DNA of 64,000 bases, from contig NC_067282.1 in the NCBI RefSeq assembly GCF_020740795.1, positions 135,729,132-135,793,131 on the forward strand. The letters run 5' to 3'. Below, piece by piece: positions 1 to 11,800 of the stretch; the first letter of the stretch is position 1; each line of letters starts with the position of its first letter. The DNA comes from Apus apus (Eukaryota; Chordata; Aves; Apodiformes; Apodidae). The translations under genes and the position numbers were made by a program. The notes below the pieces were generated by a model. It was not told the origin of the DNA and ran no database searches. It was given only the letters and a program-made list of their open reading frames with translations.

Positions 1-1142
1 CTCTGTCACCGTCACAATAAAGGAGTTTTTTCTGATGTTTATGTGGAACCTCCTATGCTCCAGTTTGCACCCACTGCCCCTTGTCCTTCCTCTAGGCATC
101 ACTGAAAAAAGCCTGGCTCCGTCCTCCTGACACTCACCCTTAACATATTTGTAAACATTGATGAGGTCACCCCTCAGTCTCCTTTTCTCCAAGCTAAAGA
201 GACCCAGCTCCCTCAGCCTCTCCTCATCGGGGAGAGGTTCCACTCCCTTCATCATCTTTGTGGCTCTGCACTGGACTCTTTCAAGAAGTTCCCTGTCCTT
301 CTGGAACTGTGGGGCCCAGAACTGGACACAATATTCCAGATGCAGCCTCACCAAGGCAAAATAGAGGGGGAGGAGAACCTCCCTTGACCTACTAACCACA
401 CCCTTTCTAATACACCCCAGGAGGTCATTGGCCTTCTTGGCCACAAGGGCACATTGCTGGCTCATGGTCATCCTCCTGTCCACCAGGACCCCCAGGTCCC
501 TTTCTCCTACACTGCTCTCCAGCAGGTCAGCTCCCAACCTGTACTGGCACATGGGGTTGTTCTTCCCCAGATGCGAGACTCTACACTTGCCCTTGTTGAA
601 TTTCATCACATTTCTCCCCACCCAACTCTCCAGCCTGTCCAGGTCTCCCTGAATGGCAGCACAGCCTTCTGGTGTGTCAGCCACTCCTCCCAGTTTAGTG
701 TCATCAGCAAACTTGCTGAGGGCACACTCTGTTCCCTCATACAGGTCATTGATGAAAATACTGAACAACACCGGTCCCAGTACCAACCCCTGAGGGACTC
801 CACTAGTCACAGACCTCCAACTAGATTCTGTCCCATTGACCACAACTCTCTGACTTCTTCCTTTCAACCAGTTCATGATCCACCTCACTACCTGACCATC
901 AAGACCACACTTCCTTAGCTTATCTACGAGGATGCTGTGGGAGACCTTGTCAAATGCTTTACTGAAATCAAGATAAAACACATCTACAGCCCTACCATCA
1001 TCTATCCACCTAGCTACTTCTTCATAGAAGGCTATAAGGTTGGTCAAACATGACCTTCCCTTGGTAAAACCATGTTGACTGCTCTTAATGACCCCCTCAT
1101 CCTTGATATGCCTAGAGATAGTGCCAAGAACAGGTTGTTCCA

Positions 1143-2703
1143 TCACCTTTCCAGGGATGGAGGTGATGCTGACTGGTCTGTAGTTACCCAGGTCTTCCTT
1201 CTTGCCCTTCTTTTGACTGGAGTGACATTTGCTTTCCTCCAGTCCTCAGGTACCTCTTCTGTTACCCATGACTTACTAAAGATGATGGAGAGTGGCCTAG
1301 CAAGGACCTCTGCCAGCTCCCTCAGCACCCGCAGGTGTATTCCATCTGGACCCACTGATTTATGGATGTCCAGATTGCTTAACTGATCCCTCACCCAATC
1401 CTCATCTACCAAAGCAAACTCCTCCTTCATCCTGACTTCTTCTGGGGCTTTAGGGATCTGGGGCTCCTGGAGAGAGTCTGCAGCAGTAAAGACAGAGGCA
1501 AAGAAGGCATCAGTACCTCTGCCTTCTTTATATCCTCTGTCACCAGGGCACCACCTCCTTCAGCAGTGGGCCTATGTTGCCTCTAGTGTTAATTCTATCT
1601 GCAATGTATTTGAAGAAGCCCCTTCTATTATCTTTGACCTCATTGGCAAGGTTTAGTTCCAAGGAGGCCTTAGCTTTCCTGATTGTCTCCCTACATCCTC
1701 TGACAACTGTCCTATATTCCTCCCAAATGGCCAGCCCCTCCTTCCATGATCCATAGATTCTCTTTTTCCACTTGAGTTTGCCCAGCAGTTCCTTGTTTAC
1801 CCATGCAGGTCTCTTGGCTCCCTTACTTGATTTCCTACCCATTGGGACGCTCTGATCCTGAGCTTGCAAGAAGTGGTCCTTGAATGCTGACCAACTATCT
1901 TGAGCCCCTTTACCACCTAGTACCCTTTCCCATGAGACTTTTCTTAACAATTGTTTGAAGAGGCCAAAGTTGGCCCTGCAGAAGTCCAGGGTTCTGGTCC
2001 TGCTGGGTATTCTGTTCCTCCCACACAGGATCCTGAACTCCAGCATCTCGTGATCACTACAGCCAAGGCTGCCATTGACCACCACTGCTTCAACCAGACC
2101 CTCCTTGTTGGTGAGCACAAGATCCAGCAGCACTCCTCTCCTGGTTGGTTTGTCCACCATTTGTATCAAGAAGTTATCATCGATGCACTGGAGGAACCTC
2201 CTAGACTGTGAAGGGCTGGCTCTGTAGGCCTTCCAGCAAATATCAGGGTAGTTAAAATCTCCCATGAGGACCAAGGCCTGTAATTGCGATGCTGCTTTCA
2301 GCTGCCTGTAGAAAGCCTCATCAATCCCCTTGTCCTGATCAGGAGGTCTGTAATAGAACCACACAGCTGTATCACCCAAACCAGTCTGCCCCTTAATTCA
2401 TACCCACAGACTTTCTACTTGCTCCTCATCTGCTCCTGGACAGAACTCAGTACATTCTAGTTGCTCTCTCACATAAAGAGCAACTCCACCACCTCGCTTC
2501 CCTGACCTGGCTTTCCTAAAAAGGACGTAGCCATCCATGACCACATTCCAGTCATGTGAGCTGTCCCACCATGTCTCTGTAATTGCCACCAGATCATAAC
2601 CCTTAGAGCACAGACAGACTTCTAACTCCTCCTGTTTATTCCCCATGCTGCCTGCATTGGTGTGCAGGCATTTCAGGGAGCCAGCTGAGCACGCTGGTGG
2701 CAT
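1143..2703 (-). pseudogene. CR1 ORF2 remnant: AP-type endonuclease and RT N-terminus
   Basis: The two open segments 2703-2401 and 2379-1543 are in the same frame and are separated by a single TGA at 2400-2398, so one nonsense change splits the endonuclease. Visible motifs are AITETWWDSSHDWN, GGGVALYVREQ, LMGDFNYPDICWK and GCSDHEML. Frame is lost near 1550 (GPLLKEVVPW then stop). It is regained in another frame (VTEDIKKAEV) and then in 1430-1143 with the start of the RT domain. Confidence 0.85.
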
Positions 2704-2997
2704 CCTTGGGAGGCAGGAGGACTTCTAATCTTCATTAATACTAGAGCAATGCCCCACTGGTTCAAACCCAGCTACAACCCCATCCCACTTCTAATCTAGT
2801 TTATAGCTCTGTGAATGAGCCCCGCTAACTCCTGCCCTAGGACCCTTTGTCCCCTGTGGGACAGGGTCTTCCCATCCAATTCCAGCAGGCCCAGTGTCCT
2901 GGAAATCAAACCATCCAGGAGTTTTGTCCCCTACCCCCTTTAAGTCTAGTTTGAAGCTCTCTCAACCCCCTTGTTGATAGCTCTATGCCATTGTTTG

Positions 2998-3600
2998 CTA
3001 ACATATCTGATGCCCTGAAACATCTCCATGATTGAAAAATTGAAAGTTCATCTGACAGCACCAGCCTCTAAGCCATACATTAATCAGTTGTTTTCCTAGT
3101 CCTTTCAGCTTTTCCTGCCACTGAAGGAACTGAGGAAAAGACCACCTGTGCTCCCGATCCCACAGACATTCGGCCTGGTTCTCTGAAATCCCTTTCCATC
3201 GCCCTGGGACTTGCCTTGACAACCTCATCAGTGCCCACCTGCATGACCACTAGCGGGTAGTAACCAGAGGGCTGCACCCGGCCTGGGAGTTTCTCAGTAA
3301 CATCACTAACCCGGGCCCCAGGGACGCAGCAGAATTCCCTGGGGGTTGGGTCTGGCCCAGTTCCTCTCAAAAGAGAATCTCCCACAACAATTAAGTTCCT
3401 CTTGTTCTTAGCAGAGGCAGTCCTAACGCACAGGGCAGACTGCCTCATCAGCAACCTGGATGGAACTTTGTCAGTACCCTCAGTTACCTGATTTTCCTGA
3501 TCCAGGGCTATACCCCTGTTCTGTAAGGGAAAACATGGAGGTGAGGGAAGCTGGGAGCGGGTTCGCCTGTTGCCTCGAGCAGGGACTCGCTTCCAGTTCC
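2998..3600 (-). pseudogene. CR1 ORF1 remnant with esterase-like domain
   Basis: The open segment 3454-3080 includes KRNLIVVGDSLLRGTGPDP, matching block I of the GDSL/SGNH esterase-like domain known in CR1 ORF1 proteins. It continues VSDVTEKLPG and VVMQVGTDEV. The frame shifts near 3100 and continues as 3228-2998 (SFPQFLQWQEKLKGLG). Upstream, towards 3600, the frame is open but has no identifiable start. The product is thought to assist retrotransposition; this copy is broken. Confidence 0.8.
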
Positions 3601-3659
3601 CCTCTTCTCCCAGGTCCCCTACCTCTGCCAGGTGACAGGCAGCCGATGCTCCCCAGGGG

Positions 3660-3681
3660 CTAATATCCCCAGGGATATTAG
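3660..3681. repeat. Perfect 10-bp inverted repeat with 2-nt loop at a CR1/CR1 junction
   Basis: CTAATATCCC at 3660-3669 and GGGATATTAG at 3672-3681 are exact reverse complements separated by CA. The palindrome lies exactly where the minus-strand CR1 ends and the plus-strand CR1 tail begins. Confidence 0.9.
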
Positions 3682-3904
3682 AAAGAATTTATTTACCAAA
3701 AGAGTGGTTGGACACTGGAATGGGCTGCCCAGGGAGGTGGTGGAGTCACGTCCCTGGAAGTGTTTAAAAAAAATATGGATGTGGTGCTTAGGGACATGAT
3801 TTAAGCACTGAATGGGTAGATAGGTTATGGTTGGTGGATTTAGGTTATGGTTGGACTTGATGACCTTCAAGGTCTTTTCCAATCAGGAGGATTCTGTGAT
3901 TCTG
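3675..3904 (+). mobile_element. CR1 3' tail fragment
   Basis: Plus-strand sequence matches the CR1 3' end. It contains the conserved stretch ATGGGCTGCCCAGGGAGGTG, then TTGGACTTGATGACCTTCAA and the terminal short repeat ATTCTGTGATTCTG. It is in the opposite orientation to the element at 1-3660. Confidence 0.9.
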
Positions 3905-5540
3905 CCAAACTAACATCTAACTGGACATCACTCAGAATCTGAGCCCACCTGCCATGGCCCCTCTGATATCTGAGTACAAGCTGGAATACAAGGGAGATTA
4001 TTTACTGTCAAATTACTTTTTCTCTTAATACATGTCTAACTATTTTTTTCACAGTCAGAAACTTGCATTTTCATAAAAAAATATTGTTTTAATTCAGGTC
4101 TGATATGCTAGAGCTTTCTAGAGCACTAGAGAAGTTTTCTCTGGACAAAATGGGAAAAGAAATTGAGCAAGGCCTTTTGGCCAACCTCTGACCAACAGAA
4201 GTATTTTGGGCAGGTTGAATATTTTCATTTTGGTGAGGAAGCTATTTACCTACTATGAAATAAACAAAAACCTATTCAGGCACTTCTCTTAAAACCAAAC
4301 AGAACCATTCAATCTCTGGAGAAAAATGCAAAATATAGTTAGCTAGACTCATAAAAAGAAGAAGGAAAAAAAAAAAAAAAAAGAAAAAAGAAAAAAAGAG
4401 CAAAATGTGCAAAACTGCATCCTGAGTTAAATTCTGCCTCTTTGCTCACCTTTATCTGAGGAGACAAACCAGAGGCTCAGTGTTGCTTGGGAAACAAGAA
4501 AGTGGAAAAGAACAAAGAAAAGGTAGGAATGACTGATTTTCTTACTCTGTCCAAACTTGCAATGAAGTAAGTGAAAATAAAACTGATACAATTGTTACAA
4601 TTGTTTCAATAATGTAACCCCTGCCTAAGTAACATAGTGGGGGATTATTTATTTATTAAAAGGCTTTTAGTCTTGTACAATGAGACACAAGGTTTTGGGA
4701 TATCTTCTCGTTGTGAATCTGTGAAATATTCCTAAGTCTTTGCTCTTCTTTTTCTGACTATATTTCTGCATGAAGCCCCCAGGCTGCTCACTGAACTTCC
4801 AGCGGTCCGTGGTCTGTGCAGTGCCATGGCGGTGACTCCGTCAAGGTGTCCTGGCTACTTCCCACAAAGAGCTAGGTGGATCTAGCCAGAGATGAGGCAG
4901 AGCTTGTTCTGCTGCTACTGACTTGTCATGGGGAACTGAAAATGCCTCACCTCATTCTGCTCTCGTACAAGTGGAAATCACAGATACAGCAGGATAAGCT
5001 CAAATTTAGGTCTTTTACTCTATATTCAACTCTAAGCAGTGTTATCAGTTGCTGTGCTTTCCCTCCATCAGTGAGCCCTGAAGAGAAGTGCAGTGATGTT
5101 TTCTGCTGAGGATAACAGTTTCAGGTGGAGAATAAACAGAAGGTAAGAATAAACTGCCAAACATGAATCTTGCTTACAAGCAAGTAGTCTTAAGTACTTC
5201 AGTGGCAGTTTGCAATCATTGGGAAGATGTAGAGATGTAGTGATCAATAATCCGTGTTTTTAAATTGAAGCAGAAAATTGAAACTCAAGGCATTATTCTT
5301 CTCTGCTGCCTTCCATTTTAGTGAGAATTGAGAGGTGAGATTTAACCTTACCTCCATTACTTCAGTCTTTACTGAGATCCACAGTCAGAAAGACTAGTTG
5401 TTCTGGGCATGGTTCATACACAGCCCTACTACAGAAAAAAAAAAAAGTTACTGAGAGATACCTATAAAAAGCAACACAGAGCAAAACAATGAGTGAGTAC
5501 ACGGAATTACAAGTATTTTAAATGCTCTGAATAATAATTG
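3905..5540. other. Intergenic, no gene seen
   Basis: No conserved reading frame, RNA gene or recognised repeat was seen except an A-rich tract at 4352-4399. A 77-codon plus-strand frame at 4876-5109 has no recognisable similarity. Confidence 0.6.
4352..4399. repeat. A-rich simple repeat
   Basis: A run of 17 A followed by A-rich (AAAAAAG)-type units. Confidence 0.9.
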
Positions 5541-5870
5541 AATCATAGAATGGTTTGGGTTGGAAGGGACCTTAAATATCATCTAGTTCCAAACCTCTCT
5601 GCATGGACGGGGGACACTTCCCACTAAACCAAGTTGCTCCAAGTGCCATCCAATGTGGCCTCAAACACTTCCAGGGAAGGAGCATCCACAGTTTTTCAGG
5701 GCAATCTGTCCCAGTGTCTCACCACCCTCATAGAAAAGAATCTCTTCCTAATGTCTAACCTAAATGTACCTGCTTCCTGTTTAAAGCCATTCCCCCTCAT
5801 CCTATCGCTACATTGCCTCCTAAAGTGTCCCTCTCCAGCTTTCCTGTAGGCCCCCTTCAGGTACTGGAAA
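5541..5870 (-). mobile_element. CR1 3' fragment
   Basis: The plus strand starts AATCATAGAATGGTTTGGGT and contains the typical antisense CR1 tail, GGAAGGGACCTTAAATATCA through CTTCAGGTACTGGAAA. This gives minus orientation, 5'-truncated. Confidence 0.92.
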
Positions 5871-8800
5871 TAGTGTGATTATCCACACAGATCCTGGTTT
5901 CACTCTAAAATGCATTTGCAGAGCTCTTCTCCCATTTGCTATAGCCTGGTTATTCATCACAGTCACACAAAGTGTACAGCCATACCAAACCTTTCCCTTC
6001 CCAGAGGGTGGGCAGGTACACCCCTGAGCCCACCACCCTCCCACTCCTTCAGCTTTGCATCTCCCTCCTCTGCAGTCGAGCTGATGCTCTGCTCAGCTAC
6101 CTTGCACTGCCCTGCACAGGAGAGCAGGGTGAAGACCTTTTCCAAGCATTAAAAAGTACTGCCTCCTTTTTTCCCTTAGCTCCAACCCAAACTGCACACG
6201 AAGACCTAGGCTGCAGCCTTCCAAAAATCCAGCTTTTGCTTGCTTTCATATGGAGAATCCTGTACTCCTACACACATCCTTAGTACCTTTTCTTTGCTCC
6301 CTTCCAAGCCCTATCACTTCCAAAATAACAGGGCTTTTCCCCTCCACTTCAGCATCCCACTCACTTTCAACTCTGCAGAATTTAGCAGAGGAGTTTCCTT
6401 GGAATCAGCTTTCAGGCTATGGCATCTTTTCATTTGATGGAAATCTTATCATGCTGTATACCTACCTACAAGGCAAATCTGCTACCTTCCAAATGCATGC
6501 AGCTACCACCTGGCTAAAATACCTTGCTCTACGCTGTGCCTTCAGTTCTGCAAGCACTTCATGCTCCGTTGATAGAGCCTATGTGAAGGGTGGATTTGTT
6601 TTCTAATGGAGAAAGGACCTGAAAAAAAACCCAGCTGGTGTTTAGTGTTAAATGGCAGCTCTTAATTCCCCCACTGCCATAAATAGTCAGTGCTCCTTTG
6701 ATATATGTTTTGACCAAATGTACAACAGTAAAATGTTCAGAAATCATTGCCTGCCTGAGATATTATTGGGTCTGAGTGATGTCACCATTGAACAGGCTGA
6801 TTTCTCTACATTCTTCCTATTGATACAGTTTGAAAAACTGGCATCTCAATCTCACTCCACAAGAATAACACAAACATTGTGCATGCCTTCATGAATGACA
6901 CACAGTTGCCCACACAAAGACCTGTTGGCAAATTCCCACACTGTTTCTCCCTATTAGGATTTACTCTGCAGCTCTGTTAAAACCACCAACAAATGTGTAT
7001 TCTCACTGATAAAGCAACTTAAGCTTCTGATATGACAGACAGTTCTATATAATCCTATTGAAGGGGGTGAATTATAGCTACAATATCAAATTAATATTCC
7101 TGTAAAGACACAGTGACCAAAAGCTCATCTGTTTTTACCTGGCTGTATCAGTTAGTCTTCAAAAAAATGTTGCAAATTTTGCCACATTTCTTTCCTCCAG
7201 CTGTCACGCTGTAATAATATAATTAGTGTGACAACATCTGAAGTCATCCTTCCAGCTGCAGAGAGGAGTCAGCATGCACAAGGAAGAAGCATAAAATGAG
7301 AAAAAATGATCTTACTGATGAAAAAGAGTTCATTCTCCAGAACAGAGAACCTCTTTAATGAGCAGTGTTGAAATGTCTTTCAAAACATCTTTTTACACAA
7401 CCAGTGATGTTAGCTGGTAACAAGGTGGAACATGAACGAGTGAAAACATGCAGGAGTAAGTAAAATGGAACTAATCCAGCCGTTAGCCACAGGCACTTTG
7501 CTTTTTGGTTTTGCACAGAAAGTCTTTCTCATAAAAGGGAGGACCACAAGCAATTTTTGACAACTTTGCCATCACTGCTGCACATCACTATAATATCTTT
7601 AGGAAAGCCATAAAGACTAGATTTCTGTTCTGCCACAATGTCTTCAGGATACATCATTATCATGTTTTAATATATATAAAAGGCTTATGAAAGATATGGA
7701 TGGGCAGGAGAACCAGTAAGGTGAAGATAAGGAAGTACAGTGAAATTCTGGGTGTATTTCCTGCCATGTGCACTACAAGAAGCTCTCTTTCAAAATCAAC
7801 ACATATCTATTTACAGTGCACAACCAAACCTTCCTCTCATACCCATAATACAGATACTCAGACAGTTCACATGTTTTTATCCAACAGAAGGAGATGCATC
7901 CATAAATCACAGTAAGTTCATTACAGTCCTAGAAGGGTTTGACCTTCAGTGCAATTGGGTCCAATAGGTCTGTTGTAAAAAACCAAAAGAAATCTGTTTC
8001 CAGCCCAGATCACTGCAACACTTACTACTGAAAAGCATGAGAGCCTAGAAAAGCTCTGACTATAAAGCATACTACTTCCAGCCTGAGAAGTCAGTTATGA
8101 ATAGCTGTAAAGCTGTAGAGAAAAAAATCTGTAATGCACATGGAAACATACCTTACTGGAGATAGATGTGGTTGGCAGCTTCTTTGAATTCTCCCATAGG
8201 GAAAACCACCTGTGAACATGTTGCAGTGAACCTCAATCCCTCTGTGGCTCTGTGAGTTGTCCTTAATAATGGGAGTAAGCTGCACTGAGGCAAAGGTGTT
8301 TATTCACAAACAGAAGGGCTACTCAGAAGAGTAAGGGACTTGCTGGATCAGTATCACATATATTAAAACTGTCATGCCAAACATTGTGAACTGGAGGAGT
8401 CCTATTTTACTAGGCACTATTTAAAAATGAAACACAATATGTGTAAAAGTAACAATGAATCATGCACATACACACGCACACAGACTTCACATCTCTCACA
8501 CATGCAGGCACTTCCCTTGTTAGCAGCGTTCCTTTTCCTTGGGGACTCAGGCACATTCTGACCTCGTGTCTGACATTGGCTGAAACTTCAATCTGAGATG
8601 TTGCTGTCAGGAAACCATTGTTCATAATTTAGCATTGTTTAAGAACACCTGTTCTTGAGGAGGTCACATCTTATATAGAGGGAGACATAATAAATTTGGT
8701 CTCACAAGAATAAATCCCTTTAGATTACTATGACATGTATGGAGGAAAAGCAGAGGAGAAGAAAAAGCTTGTTGTTGTTGCTGTATCTTTTCTTTCTATA

Positions 8801-11800
8801 ACAAATGATCCTCAGTTCGTTAGGGAGAAACACGGGTTCCTGTGAGGCATCGAAAGTCTCCCTCTTCTTCCAAGACTAGCTGACAATTGACAGTAGAACT
8901 ACATTGTATGATTTATTCAGTTTTCCACCCTTCAAAAGGTGATGGAGAAATGGATGAAGCAAAAAAGATTATGCAGAAATGTGTTTTAAGAGACATTTCA
9001 GCAAGGATGGCTGCAACCCTCAAAGCCTGGATGGGTACTTCTGAAAGGAAACCTCACAGACACTCTCATTATCTGTGCTCTCCTCTGGCAAGCACATGGA
9101 CCCTGAGTGTGACCTGTTGCTCTGAAGGGTTCAGGATCATGGGTAAAACCAGATCCAACATGCACAGTAGAAATGGAAACCTAACTTAGGGTGGAGCAAC
9201 AGGGCTTCAGTGATGGGAAATAAAACAGCCTGGCTAGATGTGACTTCAGGTGCAGAACCAGTGCAGCAATTGCTGAGTTCTCTGCAGAGTTTGGGTTGCC
9301 TGTCAGATTTCCATTAACCAGGTCTTCCATTAGCCCATTTATTTAAGGCAAAATGTACATGCTGGCCTCAGAAGAGGTTTTCCAAATATATTTACAGAAA
9401 CAGATTTGTGTACAGTATAAATATGTATACAGTAACATTTATACCTAGGAACCAGAACCAGTACCTTCTAGTGTTTTTAAGTAGGTCCCACAAGAGGTTT
9501 GGGGTTTTTTTTGCACAACAAAATTATCAATACGCTTATCCCCATTTAAATAGCGGAAACAGAGGCAGAGATCTAAAATATTTTACTGATGACTGAGCTA
9601 GATTTGTAAAGAAGGCTTCTGCCAGACCAGTGTAGTGCTTTAGGACACACATTACAGAGAAATTCAGCTGTGATTCAAATTATTGGATGCACTGACAGCT
9701 GATATTAGCAAAGTGCTTCAAGATTACTATGGATTTTTTTTAAAGTTATGCAGCATCATGTCATTGGGACCCAAACAGACAATTTAAAGCTTGATCGATG
9801 GGCAAAAAATGAGAATTTGTTTCTTAACAAATATAATGAAAGCAAGAGTAAAGCCCGGCAAGGAGATTGTCCCTCAATGGACAGAGATGAAACTTGAAAA
9901 AACATAAACTCTTATATTCTGTGCTGGGCAACAGTACAAAGCTCTAGTGAAGGAGGACAGAAGTATCCCATGACTTAGTAGGGTTTCCAAGGGAAGGCAG
10001 CCTCATACAGAGATCTGCAGTGTTACCCAAAGAGGTTGTCAACACATCACTTCAAGGCTCAAACCACTAAGGACTTGGGAACCATCACTAGTGCAATCTG
10101 CACGTTCTTCTGCTGAACTGCAGCTGTACTTTGCACCCCAGACCACGGCAGTTCTTTCAGCATTGTCAATTCATAATGTGATCCTGCCAGCTCTGCCCAG
10201 GTTACATGGGCTCTGGACACACAGACATCCTGAGTTCTGGAGCTTTGTTGTGCTTATTTTTCTCAAGTTATTTATTCAAATGCAATTCACTTGAACAACA
10301 TTTGAAGGGCCAAACTTTCATGTTGTTTTGAGGTCAGATCTGCAAAACATTTGAAAGGCAAGAAAATAAGTTTTCTCTCTTGAGAAGAAGCACAGTGGAT
10401 GGGTTACTTTGTCATATAAAAAGTCACACTGTGATGGCTGTCACCTAGAAGTTTCACAAGTCATTAGTTCAACCAGATGGTGGTGAAGAATCTAATAGAT
10501 AACATAAGTTGTCTGGGAGCATAAATATCAACAAAGCCTTTTTTTTTCTTCTTTTCAGACACAACATACTTTTCATCCTACCTATTCACTTTGTGAGAAT
10601 GTGACATTGAACAGCTTAACTTACGTTTTAACATTGTTGCACAAAGAATATTTCTGGGGGCTCAGAGAGGATAATGGACAATTGCCCATATCCCTGAAAT
10701 GAAGCAAAGAACAAAATCTTCCATGTGCAATTAAGCAGGCACATGTTAATAAGTCCCCTTGCACCAAGATGAGGAGTGCAGTTGTAGCATCATTAACACT
10801 ATCTCCAGTAAGACAATCTCCAAAATATACATAGGCATGTAGAAAATAATAATGCCAAACAATTCAGAGAACTCATTCAATGACACATTGGTCATTCAAA
10901 AGCCGAAGACCTGACATTCCTGAGAAGTGCTGTATCTCTGTTCCACAAATGAGTAGAGAGTGGCACTTTCTCCCAAGGCACAAAAAGGAAAGGAGGTGAG
11001 TCTCTATAAGGTCTGCATATTGATACCTATCATAAGTAGCTTAGAAAAATCCAACTGAAAGATAAAGTTATCTGACAAACTTAACTGAACTTTCATTTTC
11101 CCTCTTCTCCATGTTCCCGGTTGCAGCTGGGCAGACAATTGCGCAACCACTGCTGGGAAGTTTGTGCTCATGAGATTCCCAACCAGCAGTGTTTGGAAAA
11201 GCTTTGAAATGTAGGCCACTTAATCAATCTGCATGAAACCACTGAGCTTTTTGATGTCAGGACATCAGGAAGCTCTATATTGCACTGAAAGCTGTTTTTT
11301 ATAGCTACCACAACCACAAACTGAGAGGGAAAAAAGAAAAGATGGATCTCTCTTTCTAGAAGTATGCCTTTTCAGAGAAGGAAGTGGGAATTAGAACATT
11401 ATCTATGAATCCTTAAACAGTAGCTGCCTGTTCTCTGAAGAATATAAAAGTGAAGGAGCCTGTGACTCTAAGTAAATAGAGAGCAAAAACCACAGAAACT
11501 TCCATGGTTTGCAAGACAGAGGGTGGATTTCTCTAAGCTGCTCCTGAATTCTCCAGACACTTGCCTCCAACTTCTTCCAGGTTTGAACAGCATTTAGAAT
11601 TGACTTGTGTTTCTAGGTCATCAATATAAAGAGGGGCTCTCACAACTCCTGTAGTGGTTATTTGGTGGTGGATTTGATGCTGCCTGGGCTGGATGTCAGT
11701 GCAGATCCTCACCTACTTTCTGTTCTCAAATAAGGGAGGAAAGGTACATCAGAGAGATGTTATGACAACATTATCAGTTGCTAGGGTGTTCTCCCTGTTC

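Larger units (their letters stand above)
1..3660 (-). mobile_element. Long CR1 LINE, ORF1 part plus ORF2, 3' end cut by the window edge
   Basis: Minus-strand translation shows CR1 ORF1 with an esterase-like domain (3454-2998, GDSL-type VVGDSLLRG). ORF2 follows, with its endonuclease start at 2703 (LHTNAGSMGNKQEELE), endonuclease middle at 2379-1540 (LMGDFNYPD and SDHEML), and reverse transcriptase start at 1430-1143 (HKSVGPDGIHLRVL). The RT catalytic motif FADDTKL is at 711-694. Positions 360-1 read as the C-terminal end of ORF2. It is one of the longest CR1 copies one would expect to meet, since most avian CR1 copies are strongly 5'-truncated. It is not functional: ORF2 has an in-frame TGA at 2400-2398, a frameshift near 1550 and further breaks below 1143. 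Confidence 0.93.

Noticed and set aside
454..918. 154-codon plus-strand open frame
   Set aside because: It is the antisense of the CR1 reverse transcriptase region; the minus strand carries the recognisable FADDTKL motif here.
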